Below are positions 24,606 through 35,559 of a DNA stretch of 64,000 nt, piece by piece. Both the position numbers and the translations under genes were made by a program. Numbering within the stretch: position 1 is the stretch's first letter; the number at the start of each line of letters is the position of its first letter. The notes beneath the pieces were generated by a model. That model did not search any database. It worked only from the letters and a program-made list of their open reading frames with translations, and had not been told where the DNA came from. The stretch comes from Prostheceraeus crozeri (taxonomy: Eukaryota; Platyhelminthes; Polycladida; Euryleptidae): NCBI GenBank assembly GCA_907163375.1, contig CAJQUW010012929.1:62001-126000 (forward strand), in the 5' to 3' direction.

Positions 24606-25794
24606 TAGAGGTATTTTATATTTTTATTTTGTTTGCGCGTATAATCTGCTTTTTTACACACCACTCTACGCAAGGCACACAGCCATACAGAGTATGACTG
24701 CACCCCATAGAAAGTGATTCTATAATACTAGGTGATTCATTTCTTTCGTTCCAGATCACTGAACCGTAGGATGACGTGGTAATCTCTTGTCAACAGGTCA
24801 AGAAAAAATCGTATTTTAACCGGCAACCACCATTTGAATTACGAATTGATGAACATGCTACGATATCGATATTGGTGTAAATCTAAGATTTCAATATCGA
24901 TCTTCAGATGCACTCGTTCCTTGGAAGAAATGTGTGATTAGGCCTATACAAATGAACTACGTTTGGGAGTACTACGTTTGGGAGCCTGAAAGGAATGTGC
25001 TGATATCCTTCTATTCTTGTTCTTTGTCCTATTCATATTTATTATTGTTGTAATTTTAATTGATAATTTTTGCTCACTTGGTGTGAGGCCTATAAATGCT
25101 CTGCTGTTTTATCCCTTTACAAAGATCTTATTGACAATAGCTCCATTGCTTTCGGATATTGTAACTTCCATACTGTGCTCCCCTCCACTTCCTTGCTAAA
25201 TTCACATTCCAAAAATTAGACCTAAACAATTCTCTCAGTATCAATTCCTTCCTTCAGTTTCATGCATTTTCAAGGAATGACTTACCTACTTGACGATCCT
25301 GTGAATAAACCAAAGAATGTAGGCAAGGCCTACTATTCAAGTCATGTCGTTGCCCCCCCTGATAAACAGAGTGTCAACTTTTCGGTCTCATTACTTGACA
25401 TGAGATGGCAATTTTCTAATTAATCGATTCGAACATCCTGCAAATTATATTTCGATCACGATGAATGTTCCAGATGAGAGAAAATTGCTCTTGCGATTAG
25501 TTCATTTATAGTGTGATGATCATTGAAACTTAAAGTAAATTATCCCGACAAATAATTCTAACAGTGGATAACATTGAATTGGAAGAAAGCATGATCGCCA
25601 TATTTCTGTTGTGCAAAATTTTCCATGAACCGCTGTCTGAACTAAGATTGTAAATCTTGGGCATCATTTGATATAGGCCTATTTGATTCCATGTTAACTT
25701 ATTCTTTTGAGATAAGCGCTTAATTCGATACATAAAATTGTTGAGAGAACTTCTGACTGTATATTTAGATATAAATATACCGCATTGCATTATC
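24606..25794. other. No gene recognised
   Basis: AT-rich sequence with short frames only and no recognisable motif. Confidence 0.4.
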
Positions 25795-26080
25795 GATCGT
25801 TTTTGAGTCAAATACCAAATGCGTCAAATTGTCCGGACGCATCAGGAAGTTTTCAGAATTTCTTTTATGATTTTGAGTCAAATATACGAAGTGCGTCAAA
25901 AAGTCTGACTTGAGTTTTCATTTACTTCAGCTTGAGTCAAATATACTTCTTGCGTCTAATATACCATTTGGGTCATAAAGACCGACTTGCGTCACATCAC
26001 GTATCTGAAGTGACGAATTCAGTTGGTAAAAATGGTTTCCTGCGTCAAATTGTCCGACTGGCGTCATTGAAAATCTCCAT
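25795..26080. repeat. Dispersed repeat built on TGCGTCA/TGAGTCA (copy 2)
   Basis: Inverted relative to the copy at 3179-3500. TTGAGTCAAATAC, TGCGTCAAATTGTCCG (twice, near 25823 and 26041), TGCGTCAAAAAGTCTGACT and GGCGTCATT recur. It ends ATCTCC like the first copy. No coding capacity. Confidence 0.6.
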
Positions 26081-26645
26081 GCTTATTTTTTAGCAGTATA
26101 AAATTATTTGTGGCATCTGGATAAAATAGTACTCTTCCATAACAAGAGTACCCCGATCATATCGCTGGTTGCATGAGTCAGTGTCTGATTTAGCCAACTT
26201 CCGTCTGGAATGCACCAGGGGAAGATAGTATCCACGTGGATTTTCGTCCTTATCTGCTCGAATGACGGATATTTTGTCGGACTCCGGATATCGCATTCCA
26301 AGCTGAAAATCAAAATTCATTTATTTAAAAACAGAAAAATGAAGCACGGATGCATTACAAACATGTAGGCCTAACATTGGCTTTTGTGCACGAAGCTAAC
26401 TGCGGGCACTACCAAATAGTATATTCTTCTAAATACATTCTGCCAGTATCAACATTTAACTGGTATATTTACAATATTATAATGATTATGAGAGTGCTAG
26501 TTATTTCAATTCTTTCGAATATCCCTGAGGATCTAATAGCTTAGAATTATCGCAGTTTGGTAAAATTATTCAAATTATTTAAGAAATGTTCAATGTTGAT
26601 TTAAAAGCAAGCGTAAGCATCATAAAATCAATTATAAAAGTTTTA
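26081..26645. other. No gene recognised
   Basis: Two overlapping minus-strand frames near 26090-26320 show no known domain. Nothing else supports a feature before the reverse-transcriptase remnant. Confidence 0.4.
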
Positions 26646-26649
26646 GTTG

Positions 26650-27330
26650 TTTTCTATAACGTCTTAATTGCAATGCTTGCATCGTGCTATGCAAGCACCT
26701 ATGCACCTATGCAACCTATTCCTTCCAATGGCGACGACGTCACACTCATTGAATCTTGTTCGAGAAATAGCCACCATCAACCTAATTTTAAGGACATTGA
26801 ATCCTGGTGTGCGAGAAATATGATGCCTCTCAATTATCAAAAATGCAGTCAAATTCTAATCCATCGTAGGACTGTGGTACTGTTCTGCCTTATGATGGCA
26901 TCCAAGTAACTTCGTCTGTGAGTGTAAAAAGGATAATTTGAAATGGAACGCTCATTTTGATGAAGTCATTTACAATGGATCCAGACGCCTACATCTTCTG
27001 CGGTGCTAAAAACCGTTCGTCTCAAAGGAAAAACTGCTCGAAGTCTACTTGGCAATTATTCAATCGATTAACATGTGCGCATCACCTCTATTTTGTAAAG
27101 TCAATTGCTGAAAAACTCGATAAACTGAAGAGAAGAGCCGCTGTGATTAGAGGGCGGCTAGCCACTGACTATCTCAGAAAATGTAATCTTCCCGACCATC
27201 CCCTCCAAAACCGTGTTCCAAAAATTTTGCCTCGCTCTGGTCATTATTCGATGTCGTTATGTTCCACATCCCGACGCTTAAACTCTTTCTTTCCATACAC
27301 TTTTCTTTTGGTAAAATTTATTTTGTAATT
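26650..27330 (+). pseudogene. Decayed non-LTR reverse transcriptase, 3' part
   Basis: Translations in several frames recover the back half of a CR1/L2-type reverse transcriptase: DDVTLIESCSRNS (the YxDD-type catalytic segment with its first residues changed), WCARNMMPLNYQKC, LKWNAHFDEVIYN, RRLHLLRC, VSKEKLLEVYLAI and KLDKLKRRAAVIRG. Several frameshifts and stops separate these pieces. The N-terminal endonuclease is missing, as is typical for 5'-truncated insertions. Clade assignment is tentative. Confidence 0.7.
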
Positions 27331-27655
27331 AATTCGTTGATCTAAGCAGGACCCATCACACTGTCTCCTATCGCGATGTTGTTTCTGCATTTATGTTAAT
27401 CAGAATTTGAATTTCTATACCATGACTTCTGTACTTTATGATTCTCATTTTCACTTGAATAAACGCCTTATTTTTTTCAAGGATTATTGTCTTTGAATTC
27501 ATCTTTTTTTGTAACAGTTCTGAAGTCCCAATGAAAAACTGGTACAACAACATGACACGTTTCGAATTTTTATCAATCCAGGTATTCGTGTTGAAGAACA
27601 GCTATGTACATCAAATGTCCCTGGGATTGAGATGCTCGGTGGCAGCGACTTAACA

Positions 27656-28085
27656 CACTGGAAACCGTAGACCGACAGTAATTACAAAATTACTGACAAA
27701 ATCAACCGACGATTGTCACCTCCAATATCCTGCGATATCCGACGAATTTTGTAGGTTCTCCAACAACATCGAAACAGATGCTTTGTATGCAAATTAACTA
27801 AGCAAATACTGTTGAATATTGATTGATATTTTAGATTAGTGATTGCTTGACTTTTGGGCAATCTGGATTATTGTGTGGCAAAACCATGATTTATTTTGAC
27901 ATCATTTAATTAACTACCTACATTTTTGATAAAATTTAAACTATAATTCATTGCTATTCATTTTGTCGCTTTTTGTCAGATATTGTAGGTGTTTAGTGGC
28001 AATCAACCTACAAAAACTAACAATGACCGACAAAATAGATTTTGTAGGATAAATGTCTGTCAATTGTTAGTCAACGGTTCACAGT
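27656..28085. mobile_element. Possible MITE built on GACAAAAT/TGTAGG words
   Basis: The left edge CACTGGAAACCGTAGAC resembles the right edge read on the minus strand (CACTGTGAACCGTTGAC). The interior repeats GACAAAAT, CCGACAAT, TACAAAA and TTGTAGG in both orientations, especially at 27670-27765 and 27965-28070. It appears to interrupt or abut the transposase-like fragment at 28079-28312. No clear target duplication was found, so the boundaries are provisional. Confidence 0.45.
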
Positions 28086-28312
28086 GCATATTGACATCCA
28101 CCCTCGTATTCATGACCATCAAGATACAAAAATGTCACTTTTGACGATTCCTGAAAATCAGATGACCACTTTATGAAATCACTTGCATCTTGAATAACAA
28201 AATTTCCTTGTTTTACTGCTTCAGCCGCCGATCGCTTGGATACTGCTCCGATACCGTCGCAAGGTCCTTTTCCATGGGATGTTTCGAAATAATACCAAAA
28301 AATTCGTTCTCT
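28079..28312 (-). pseudogene. Fragment of GKGPCDGIG-family transposase-like protein
   Basis: A minus-strand frame encodes WYYFETSHGKGPCDGIGAVS, then KRSAAEAVKQGNFVIQDASD and FIKWSS. The longer decayed gene at 35560-37920 has the matching WHYFETSDGKGACDGIGAVA and KRYADEAVKQRKTVIQDAES. Only this C-terminal catalytic-like block survives. It is cut on one side by the non-LTR element at 28305 and on the other by the MITE-like repeat, so it is older than both. Confidence 0.8.
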
Positions 28313-30530
28313 CAATTAATATTGATGTTGATGAATTAATATGTCTATCATCTGCGATTTCCCCCGATTTTATAGCTCTCACCGAAACGTGGCTTGCGAG
28401 TGCAGTGACTGATGCAGAAATGGCAATACCAAATTACGGACCCCTTTTGCGTTGTGACCTCCCAGGACGAAGAGGCGGAGGTGTTTTTCTATTTGTTGAA
28501 AATTCACTATCATCGAAAATCATCAATCTCGGAATATTCCCAACTGTATTGAAGCCCTCTGGTCGAATTTCCCAAGATCGCATATTTTCCTTCTGCTGCT
28601 CTATGTGTTTCCAAACCTTTTGCGCGAACAGTCTGTGTCCATCAATCACTATATCGTTGAGAAATCGGAGGACCTCATGGATTCGTCTAATGACACTAAG
28701 CTCATCATTTGCGGCGATTTGAACCAGTGGCAATGTGAACCGCTCATCCATACAATTGGTCTCCAACAAGTTGTGTCGATGCCGACGAGACAAAATTCCA
28801 TCTTAGATAAGATTCTTCTTGATAGCGCTCTCATCGAACTTTACAACGCTCCCACTACTTGTGAGCGGTGCTTTTCTTGAACGCGTTGGAGGACTCTCCC
28901 ATGTAAGTCCATACATAAGGTGTTTGACATGAGTCCCAACAATGTCGATGCAGTATTTTGATCCATATATGATTATCCGTGGCACACCATGTACCACAGT
29001 GAGCAAAACTGAACTGTTCTACTCCGTGCTGTATCAAGCAATGTCCTTCATTCCATATACGTTTGTTGAGATTCGGAATACAGATCAGCCATGGATGACT
29101 TCAAAAGTCGACAATTCCAATTATACAAATACTATAAGAACCTATCCAGGAAAGAAATCTACAAGGCTAAAGAAAAGTGGAAAGAAAAGATAAAGTCATC
29201 TAAGCGAAACATATGGAAAGCTGCAGTAGATCGAATAATAGCAGTGGATAGAGTCATTCAGCCTACCAAGTCGTTGGAAACTGACCGACATTGTCCCTGT
29301 TCCTAAAAGCCAAATCAGTAGAAAACTTGCGACCGATTTCGTTGTTGCCCGTCTTCGTCAAAATATTCGAGAAGATTATTCTTGATTGGATAAAGCCAAA
29401 GCTCCTAAAGGCGTATGACAAATCTTAGTTGGTTTCGCCCTCATTCCTCAACATTGCATGCACACATCAGAATTCACGACTATATTACAAAAGAACTTGA
29501 TTAGCTCGATGTTGCCAGAGTTGGTGTTATTTCCTTGGACATAAAAAAGGCATTTGATTCGTTGTCACATACTGCATTACTCAAAAGCCTTATTTCGGCG
29601 AGTCTCCTAATAATCTTCATCAAATGGTGTATTGGTTTCTTGAATGACAGATCATTGTGTCGCAAGCAGTACAAGTAAGATAACATCAGGAGTTCCACAA
29701 GGGTCATCAAGTTCTCCGTATCTGTTCGCTATTCATGTAAGTTCACTTGTACCGACTTCAGACAATTCCATAATTGTTAAATTCGCTGATGATTTGGTTT
29801 ATATACAATCTTACACTAAAACCTCAGATATTGTGAAGGAAATGAATTGTGAAATTCAAAACTACAGCGATTGGTGTAGTAATCATGGTTTATATCTGAA
29901 TAACGGCAAGACAAACCTAATGCACATACGGAAAAGCAAGGAAGTCCCATCACCAGTAATCAATGTCTCAACAGGCATTCAAATTCTCGGTGTAATCTTT
30001 CAAAATCTGAAATGGAATGAACATGTTGATAATACGATCAAAACAGCCAATAGTCGATTTTACGTTATTCGAAGACTGAGATTTTACCTTCAACGTCATG
30101 ACCTCATCATCATCTACAATTCATTTGTAAGAAGCATTCTCGAATACATTCGCCACTATTCTTGGGAATCGATGCTAATAATGACGCAAAACTTGAGAAG
30201 ATCGGATCATTTGCGGACGAGGTTGCAGTTGCGCAGAATCTACCCCGCTATACATTCGGAGACAACACTAGAGTATTAAATGTTTCACCATGATGATGAA
30301 AGAAGACGAAATTCTCCATGATCTCATACCCCCCTCTACTCCGATTCTTGCAAAAACGCTGTCAACCGATTTCGAGATCTCATCGAAGTAGTGCGTCCAT
30401 TGTGCCAAGCTGCAGTTCAATATATAATTGAATGTACTCACAATGGATAACGATGTCTTTATGTTTTTTTGGTCGATACTTTTTTTTGCGAACATTCAAT
30501 TTCTGTAGCTTAATGTTATTTATTTTTATG
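28305..30530 (+). pseudogene. Decayed non-LTR retrotransposon (CR1/L2/Daphne-like)
   Basis: The endonuclease half begins about 28310: PDFIALTETWL, RRGGGVFLFVENS, then after a frameshift near 28540 LIICGDLNQWQCEPL and PTRQNSILDKILL, as in APE-type endonucleases. A linker follows with DQPWMTSKV (about 29085). RT motifs follow: FGFRPHSSTLHA, VGVISLDIKKAFDSLSH, SGVPQGSSSSPYLFAIH and FADDLVYIQS (catalytic), then WCSNHGLYLNNGKTNLM and LGVIFQNLKWNEHVD up to about 30279. Several frameshifts and stops make it non-functional. The 3' end is near ATTGAAATAAAAAAG (about 30533). Its 5' truncation point joins directly to the transposase-like fragment on the other strand. Confidence 0.85.
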
Positions 30531-30639
30531 ATTGAAATAAAAAAGCAACAACAATCCATCGCTAAAAGATTGCTCAGGTTGAAAGACTGAACTCAAGGCT
30601 AAGTTGATAGACTCAACAGCTTCGTTGGAATTTTCATGT

Positions 30640-31205
30640 TCGGATGCAAGTGTCAATAGTGGATTGATTTGATTGATTTGGTGCTTTCCACAAATCTCGA
30701 CTCTCACAGCGCTTCATACATTTTGACTTAAAAATCTCTTTTAGAAACTTGAATTTCAGGTGATTATTAAATGGAAAGTTTTGATGTCGGTAAGCGGCCG
30801 ATCTTTTTATTAAATCTTTTACCATAGGCGTTATCCACGGCATATCTCTTTCTGTGCATCGGACGTAAGTTACTGGGATGGATTCGTGCACAGCTTTAAG
30901 GAGAACATTTTGAAACTGCATGCATTTGGAGTTCAAAGATAACTGTTCATCCTCTATGAATTTCCACTCCGTCTTTTGTGTTTTGTTTACAAATTCTTGA
31001 ATATTTGAAAATCTCAAATCATTGACTTCTCTAATAATGCCTTCATTGGCTGTTATTCTCACGGCTTGTGTAGCATGCAATGAAACATAGGGAGACTTGA
31101 ATTTATCAACTTTTAATGCTGTAAAGATCACTGATGTCATCGCTTATTAATATATAATCTAATTCTGAGTTGCCATAAGTTGGTTTGTGCATCATTTCGT
31201 CCGAC
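30640..31205 (-). pseudogene. Non-LTR retrotransposon fragment (endonuclease end and linker)
   Basis: On the minus strand the sequence first encodes PTYGNSELDYILIS (about 31195-31150), the end of an APE endonuclease. After a frameshift a 168-codon frame follows with RDMPWITPMVKDLIKRSAAY and further basic residues, the linker before the RT. No RT follows. This is a different element from the plus-strand one at 28305, with opposite orientation. Confidence 0.7.
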
Positions 31206-31222
31206 TTTGAAATATATAAAAT

Positions 31223-31800
31223 GTGAAACATCTGAACAGTCATGTACTACTATATGATTCTGACAGAAATCCGTTTTCTTCTGTTGACAATGTGCGATTT
31301 CCATTTATTTGTGACACTGCTGATCAAATTGAATGCTTGGCTGGTGAGGAAGGAAGCCGTCTTATGAAATCGTTAACATCAATAACACGGGATTTCTTCG
31401 TCCAGACGCTGAGATGACCGGCCGAACTGTGGAAACAACTTTTGATGGACAAAGGAAGGAAATATGTGCTACCGGGTGTTTTTCAGACTGACCAGCTTGA
31501 AGGTGAATTTAGCTATTACAGACGAATGAGCGTTAGGGTATATTATATATCCTTCGAACAATTTTTGTGCAGTGCAAGACTTCGCAAACCGAAACTGTAT
31601 GATCAGCTAGGGGTTGTGATAAATTTTGAACATGACACATGCGATTGTTGAACAAAGGACGCCACTGCTGCAGAGCTAGATTTAATCGATACTTTATTAG
31701 TCGATGTGAAATATTGACTGAGCATGAACGTTCCAGTGTATTATTTATCGCTGGATATGCATGTTATCAGGAAGATATAAAACATACGGATCCTTATAAA
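31223..31800 (+). pseudogene. P/hAT-like transposase C-terminal remnant
   Basis: Successive frames give DSVRFPF-like text, then KGRKYVLPGVFQTDQLEGEF and SYYRRMSVRVYYIS, then LFIAGYACYQ. The block (K-Y-V-L-P-x-x-F-x-T-D-x-L-E, S/Y-RxM-S, x-I-A-G-Y) is typical of the C-terminal part of THAP/P-element-like and related transposases. Stops at about 31416 and 31650 break it. Family assignment rests on motif likeness only. Confidence 0.5.
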
Positions 31801-31849
31801 AATGACGATCAAAGAAACTGGATAATTTGGATAATTTAAGATGCGTTAA

Positions 31850-33364
31850 TTATGTTAGGAGAAGTAGCGACTACAGTATATATGTTAACTCTACGTAAAT
31901 ACTCAGGCCTTAAAATTATTCATTTTTGGGTTGCAGCAGATTTTCGCAATTTGCGGCCATGTTGAATTAGGCCTATAGTATCATTATTTGACATCTAACC
32001 AACTTATGGGCATAAAACTAGTCTCAAATGAAAGAAAATGGTCAACTTTATATCTGGGCTTTAAAATCACTCGTTTTCGAGATATAGCCCATTTTTATAA
32101 TCATGGCGGCCATTTTGAAAGATGTCATCATTTGTCAATAGCTCATAGATGATTTTGGCGACTGACATACATGACATCTGTAACATGTATATTTCCCAAA
32201 AATACAAGTGCCTAAGGGCTCGTATTTTTTTATCGTTTGATCCTCGTTCCCGCCGGGTGTGACGCGTTCTGTTCGGATTGAGCAGCGATTACGATGAATA
32301 GCAGAAGCAGAAAGCATACAGATCCCCTCCGACTTACTCGCAGCTCTAAAAACTTGGAAGTGTTTGCCGAGAAGTGATTCCCTTGTGGTCAATAGCAGTG
32401 GCAATTTCTGTTGTTATCTTCATACATTTGCTTATTATATAGCAGATGGTGACAAAGTCTCACTTTCAGATGAAGTACATGTAGCACTATAGTCACTCAG
32501 CTCAATGGTGACTATCGGCTCACCGCGTCGTTCAGATTCTTTTTCTAGTCTGTGTTGCTGCTTGCATCTGCGTTCATGTATCTTCTTCCCTTTCTGGACT
32601 TGCACGTTGTCGACGGTTCCCATATGCATTGGACGTTGACTTTGAAGGAAATCAGGGTCCTCTTCGATCACAATGAGTGCGTCAGCGTTTTGATGAGCGA
32701 TATCGAACAGCTGGCCAAGATTTAAGAGATAAACAGAGAAGTCCTCAGATCAAATATCTTCAATTGCCACTGGCTTTCTCAGGAATCAAAAAAGAAATCT
32801 TTGCAATACCCAATATTTCGCTATTCTTCATCAAGGGTGACAGAATGAATGCACGGACAGATAACAGATGGCAGTTTATGTACAGAATGAGAAAATGCAA
32901 ATGACGTAGTGGGACATCAGTCAGTCACTAGTGGAAGTGCACTTGCGGAGTTCATGAGTTCGAGTTAACATCTTTAGAGAATGGTCGCAATTCGCGGGCA
33001 CCAACTGATTGTTGTATGCAAGTTATTATTTAGATATATTTGAGATGCATGTGTAAGGAAGATAAAGTCGTTTAACGGGACTGTTTCAAAAATACATGTG
33101 GCATACAATATTGTGCTGTGTGAACCTATTCCCATTGTCAGACCATTTCTATTCAATCTGCTCATGTCTGCATACTAATCAGAGAGATAGATAAACATGA
33201 AAGGAATGAAACAAGGAAAGACATCATTGTACCCAACATGAGTTTCTCCAATCGTGGCACGTTATCACAATGGATGACATTTCATTCGTGCACAGAAACT
33301 CTTTATAACATTATTCTAACTGAACCAAGTTCCGCAAATCGTCATATCCAAACTTTAGTGAAGC
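31850..33364. other. No gene recognised; region upstream of receptor
   Basis: It contains the phrase GGCGGCCATTTTGAAAGATG near 32104, a common kind of dispersed invertebrate repeat, and a basic minus-strand frame at 32435-32671 with no recognised domain. Promoter elements for the receptor gene cannot be identified with confidence. Confidence 0.4.
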
Positions 33365-34417
33365 ATGAATAGTACTATTGATTGTAAACCTGAAAACTAC
33401 TCAAATCTTTGGAAAGGAAGAAGTAAAATCCGGTATGCAATCAACTTTCCTAGATGGAATCAAAATCCCTATGTCAAAATAAGATTAACAGCAGCTGCTA
33501 TTGCAATGACAATAATTGTGTTCGGAACTTTTGCAAATATCTGCACAGTTATCGTTCTAAGGAGATTTAAAGGATTGCGGAAGAGTACAAGGTTCTTTTT
33601 CTTTGTCGCTGCAATTTGTGACCTGTTTGGAATGCCAATGGGAATGTTTGCTATCTGGTACCAATTGCGATATGCGAAGTCATTTGCTAGCAATAACGTT
33701 TACACGTGCAACATTCATTATCTAATTTCAGAAGGATTTCAAGATCTCAGTTGGTATTCAGTTGTTGCGGTGGTTTTCGAAAGATTTGCCCTTGTTATCA
33801 TGCCTCATAAAATGCGGTTTGTTAATCAGAAGGCATTTATCATTGTTTCCTATATCATCATAGGTATTTTGGATTTCCCTCGGAGGCTTTATTACGCGGG
33901 ATTCGAATTAGATGGATGCATCTGCAGCCATAAGAAAGGAGATATTTATGCTTCATCAAATTTCACATTATATATAACTTCTACAGTGGTGACATATCTA
34001 CTTTTTGCAATCCAATTGATTTTGTCAACTATTACTTTAATTTATACTTTGACAAAACATGCTGGAAAGAAAACGGGAACAATCAATTATGACCAGCAGA
34101 CAAAAGAGGCGGTGGATTCGGTGAAAATGATGTTCTTCGTTGGTATATTTCAATGTCTGTGTTTTTGCCCTCCACTCATTACTCACTCTTTGGAATTTAC
34201 GATCAGGGAGTATGGATATCATGACTCCACATTTTTACTTATGATGCATGTTGGCTTCATCTCATTAAATTCTATTTTCGCAATAAATTTCCTACTATAC
34301 TATGGAAGCTCCAAAGGATTTCGCGACACTTTCCATCTATTTATCCATTCGCTAAAGCGAAACAAGATACAGGTGAAGGATGCAAAGAAAACAACAGGTA
34401 ATAGTAGTATTTCGTAA
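33365..34417 (+). CDS. Class A (rhodopsin-like) G-protein-coupled receptor
   Basis: Intact 350-residue single-exon receptor, ATG at 33365, stop at 34417. Seven hydrophobic segments at about 40-65, 75-99, 113-137, 157-175, 203-228, 254-280 and 289-313. Class A landmarks: Asn58 in TM1 (GTFANICTV), Asp86 in TM2 (AICDLFG), Cys115 with Cys185 or 187 for the extracellular disulfide, FERF (138-141) in place of DRY, CFCPP in TM6 and NSIFAINFLLYY in place of NPxxY. N-glycosylation sequons NST and NYS lie in the extracellular tail. This resembles invertebrate orphan peptide-type receptors (FMRFamide-receptor-like), but the ligand is unknown. It would sit in the plasma membrane. It is the only clearly intact, non-transposon gene here. 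Confidence 0.9.
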   Translation: MNSTIDCKPENYSNLWKGRSKIRYAINFPRWNQNPYVKIRLTAAAIAMTIIVFGTFANICTVIVLRRFKGLRKSTRFFFFVAAICDLFGMPMGMFAIWYQLRYAKSFASNNVYTCNIHYLISEGFQDLSWYSVVAVVFERFALVIMPHKMRFVNQKAFIIVSYIIIGILDFPRRLYYAGFELDGCICSHKKGDIYASSNFTLYITSTVVTYLLFAIQLILSTITLIYTLTKHAGKKTGTINYDQQTKEAVDSVKMMFFVGIFQCLCFCPPLITHSLEFTIREYGYHDSTFLLMMHVGFISLNSIFAINFLLYYGSSKGFRDTFHLFIHSLKRNKIQVKDAKKTTGNSSIS

Positions 34418-35555
34418 TCGAAAATTGAAAATAAATTCATTGACGAATTATGAATTGGATTGTATTCAAAACAATATTTCACTAAATATCTGCATATGGG
34501 TGAATATCAATAAGCGAGTGCATTTGCTGTAAATTTTTATCTAAAATTAGAAGTTTTCGAAAAGTGCTCATTTTGGTAGATTATCGAAATCATGTCTTGA
34601 GTGACAGATACATGACATTTTTAGAACTCAATTGCATGTCAGGATTCTATATATAATGGTTTAAAATATGTGAATTACATGCTGGACAATTTACGCTACT
34701 TCTCTGTTTGATCTTTCTTAATCATCATTCAAATGTTAATTGCGGCTTTTAAACGTAAGGTTGAAAGAGTTTCTAGTTTATTTAACCCATAGGACGCGTG
34801 TTTATCGATGTATTAAGATTGCGTCTATCACGGAGCCATATTTTGCCTAGTTTACGTTACCCTTCTCTTATCCTAGCAGAGTTGGCTTATAGATTTAAGT
34901 ACATTTCCAGCAGTTCATTCCATATTCAAAATAATCATGCTTGAAATACAAATTTAATGGAGAACATGTCGCGAAATACACTAAAATACTTATAACAAAC
35001 TTGTATACAAACTAGTATAAAACTAGTATAAACTAGTAACAAACTTGTATATTTATATACAAACAAATACTTATAAATGTTTTTGTATGCAAGTCTAGAA
35101 TTACCTGTTTATAAGCACAGCAGTCGAATAATTTGGGCGCAATGCTTCCGGTGGATTCTGACTTTTGTTTTGTCCTCAGTCTCCTCCAACCAACTTTGTC
35201 GGAGCTCAAAAAGATGGGATTCTTTTGGTACAAGTGCCGTCTAAAAAATGAAAAGTCATTTCAAATAAAGCAATTGGCGATGATTTTGCTAATGATTTGC
35301 GTGAGTATAGGCCTACTTCAGTATATGGATAACCTGGATACTCTACAACGATGCCTTAATAGGAATTTACACATTTGTCGTACGTTTGCATAATACAATT
35401 CAATCAAATAATTATCAGTCTATCTCACTAACAAATAAATAAACAATAAGGCCTATGTTGCATTTTGGTTGATTCACTGTTTGATTGATTAAATAAACAA
35501 CCAAAAAATTAGACATTTTACTCATCAGTGTAAATTACTCTTCTTAGAGAAAGTT
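34418..35555. other. No gene recognised; AT-rich 3' flank of receptor
   Basis: No further exon of the receptor is evident. A short repetitive patch of ACTAGTATAAA/AACTTGTATA words lies at about 34990-35070. Confidence 0.45.
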
Positions 35556-35559
35556 ACTC

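Noticed and set aside
28434..28793. 119-codon minus-strand frame
   Set aside because: Antisense to the endonuclease part of the non-LTR element; no recognisable domain.
32435..32671. Basic 78-codon minus-strand frame as a conserved small gene
   Set aside because: Composition is suggestive, but there is no recognised domain, no clear start context and no neighbouring exon.
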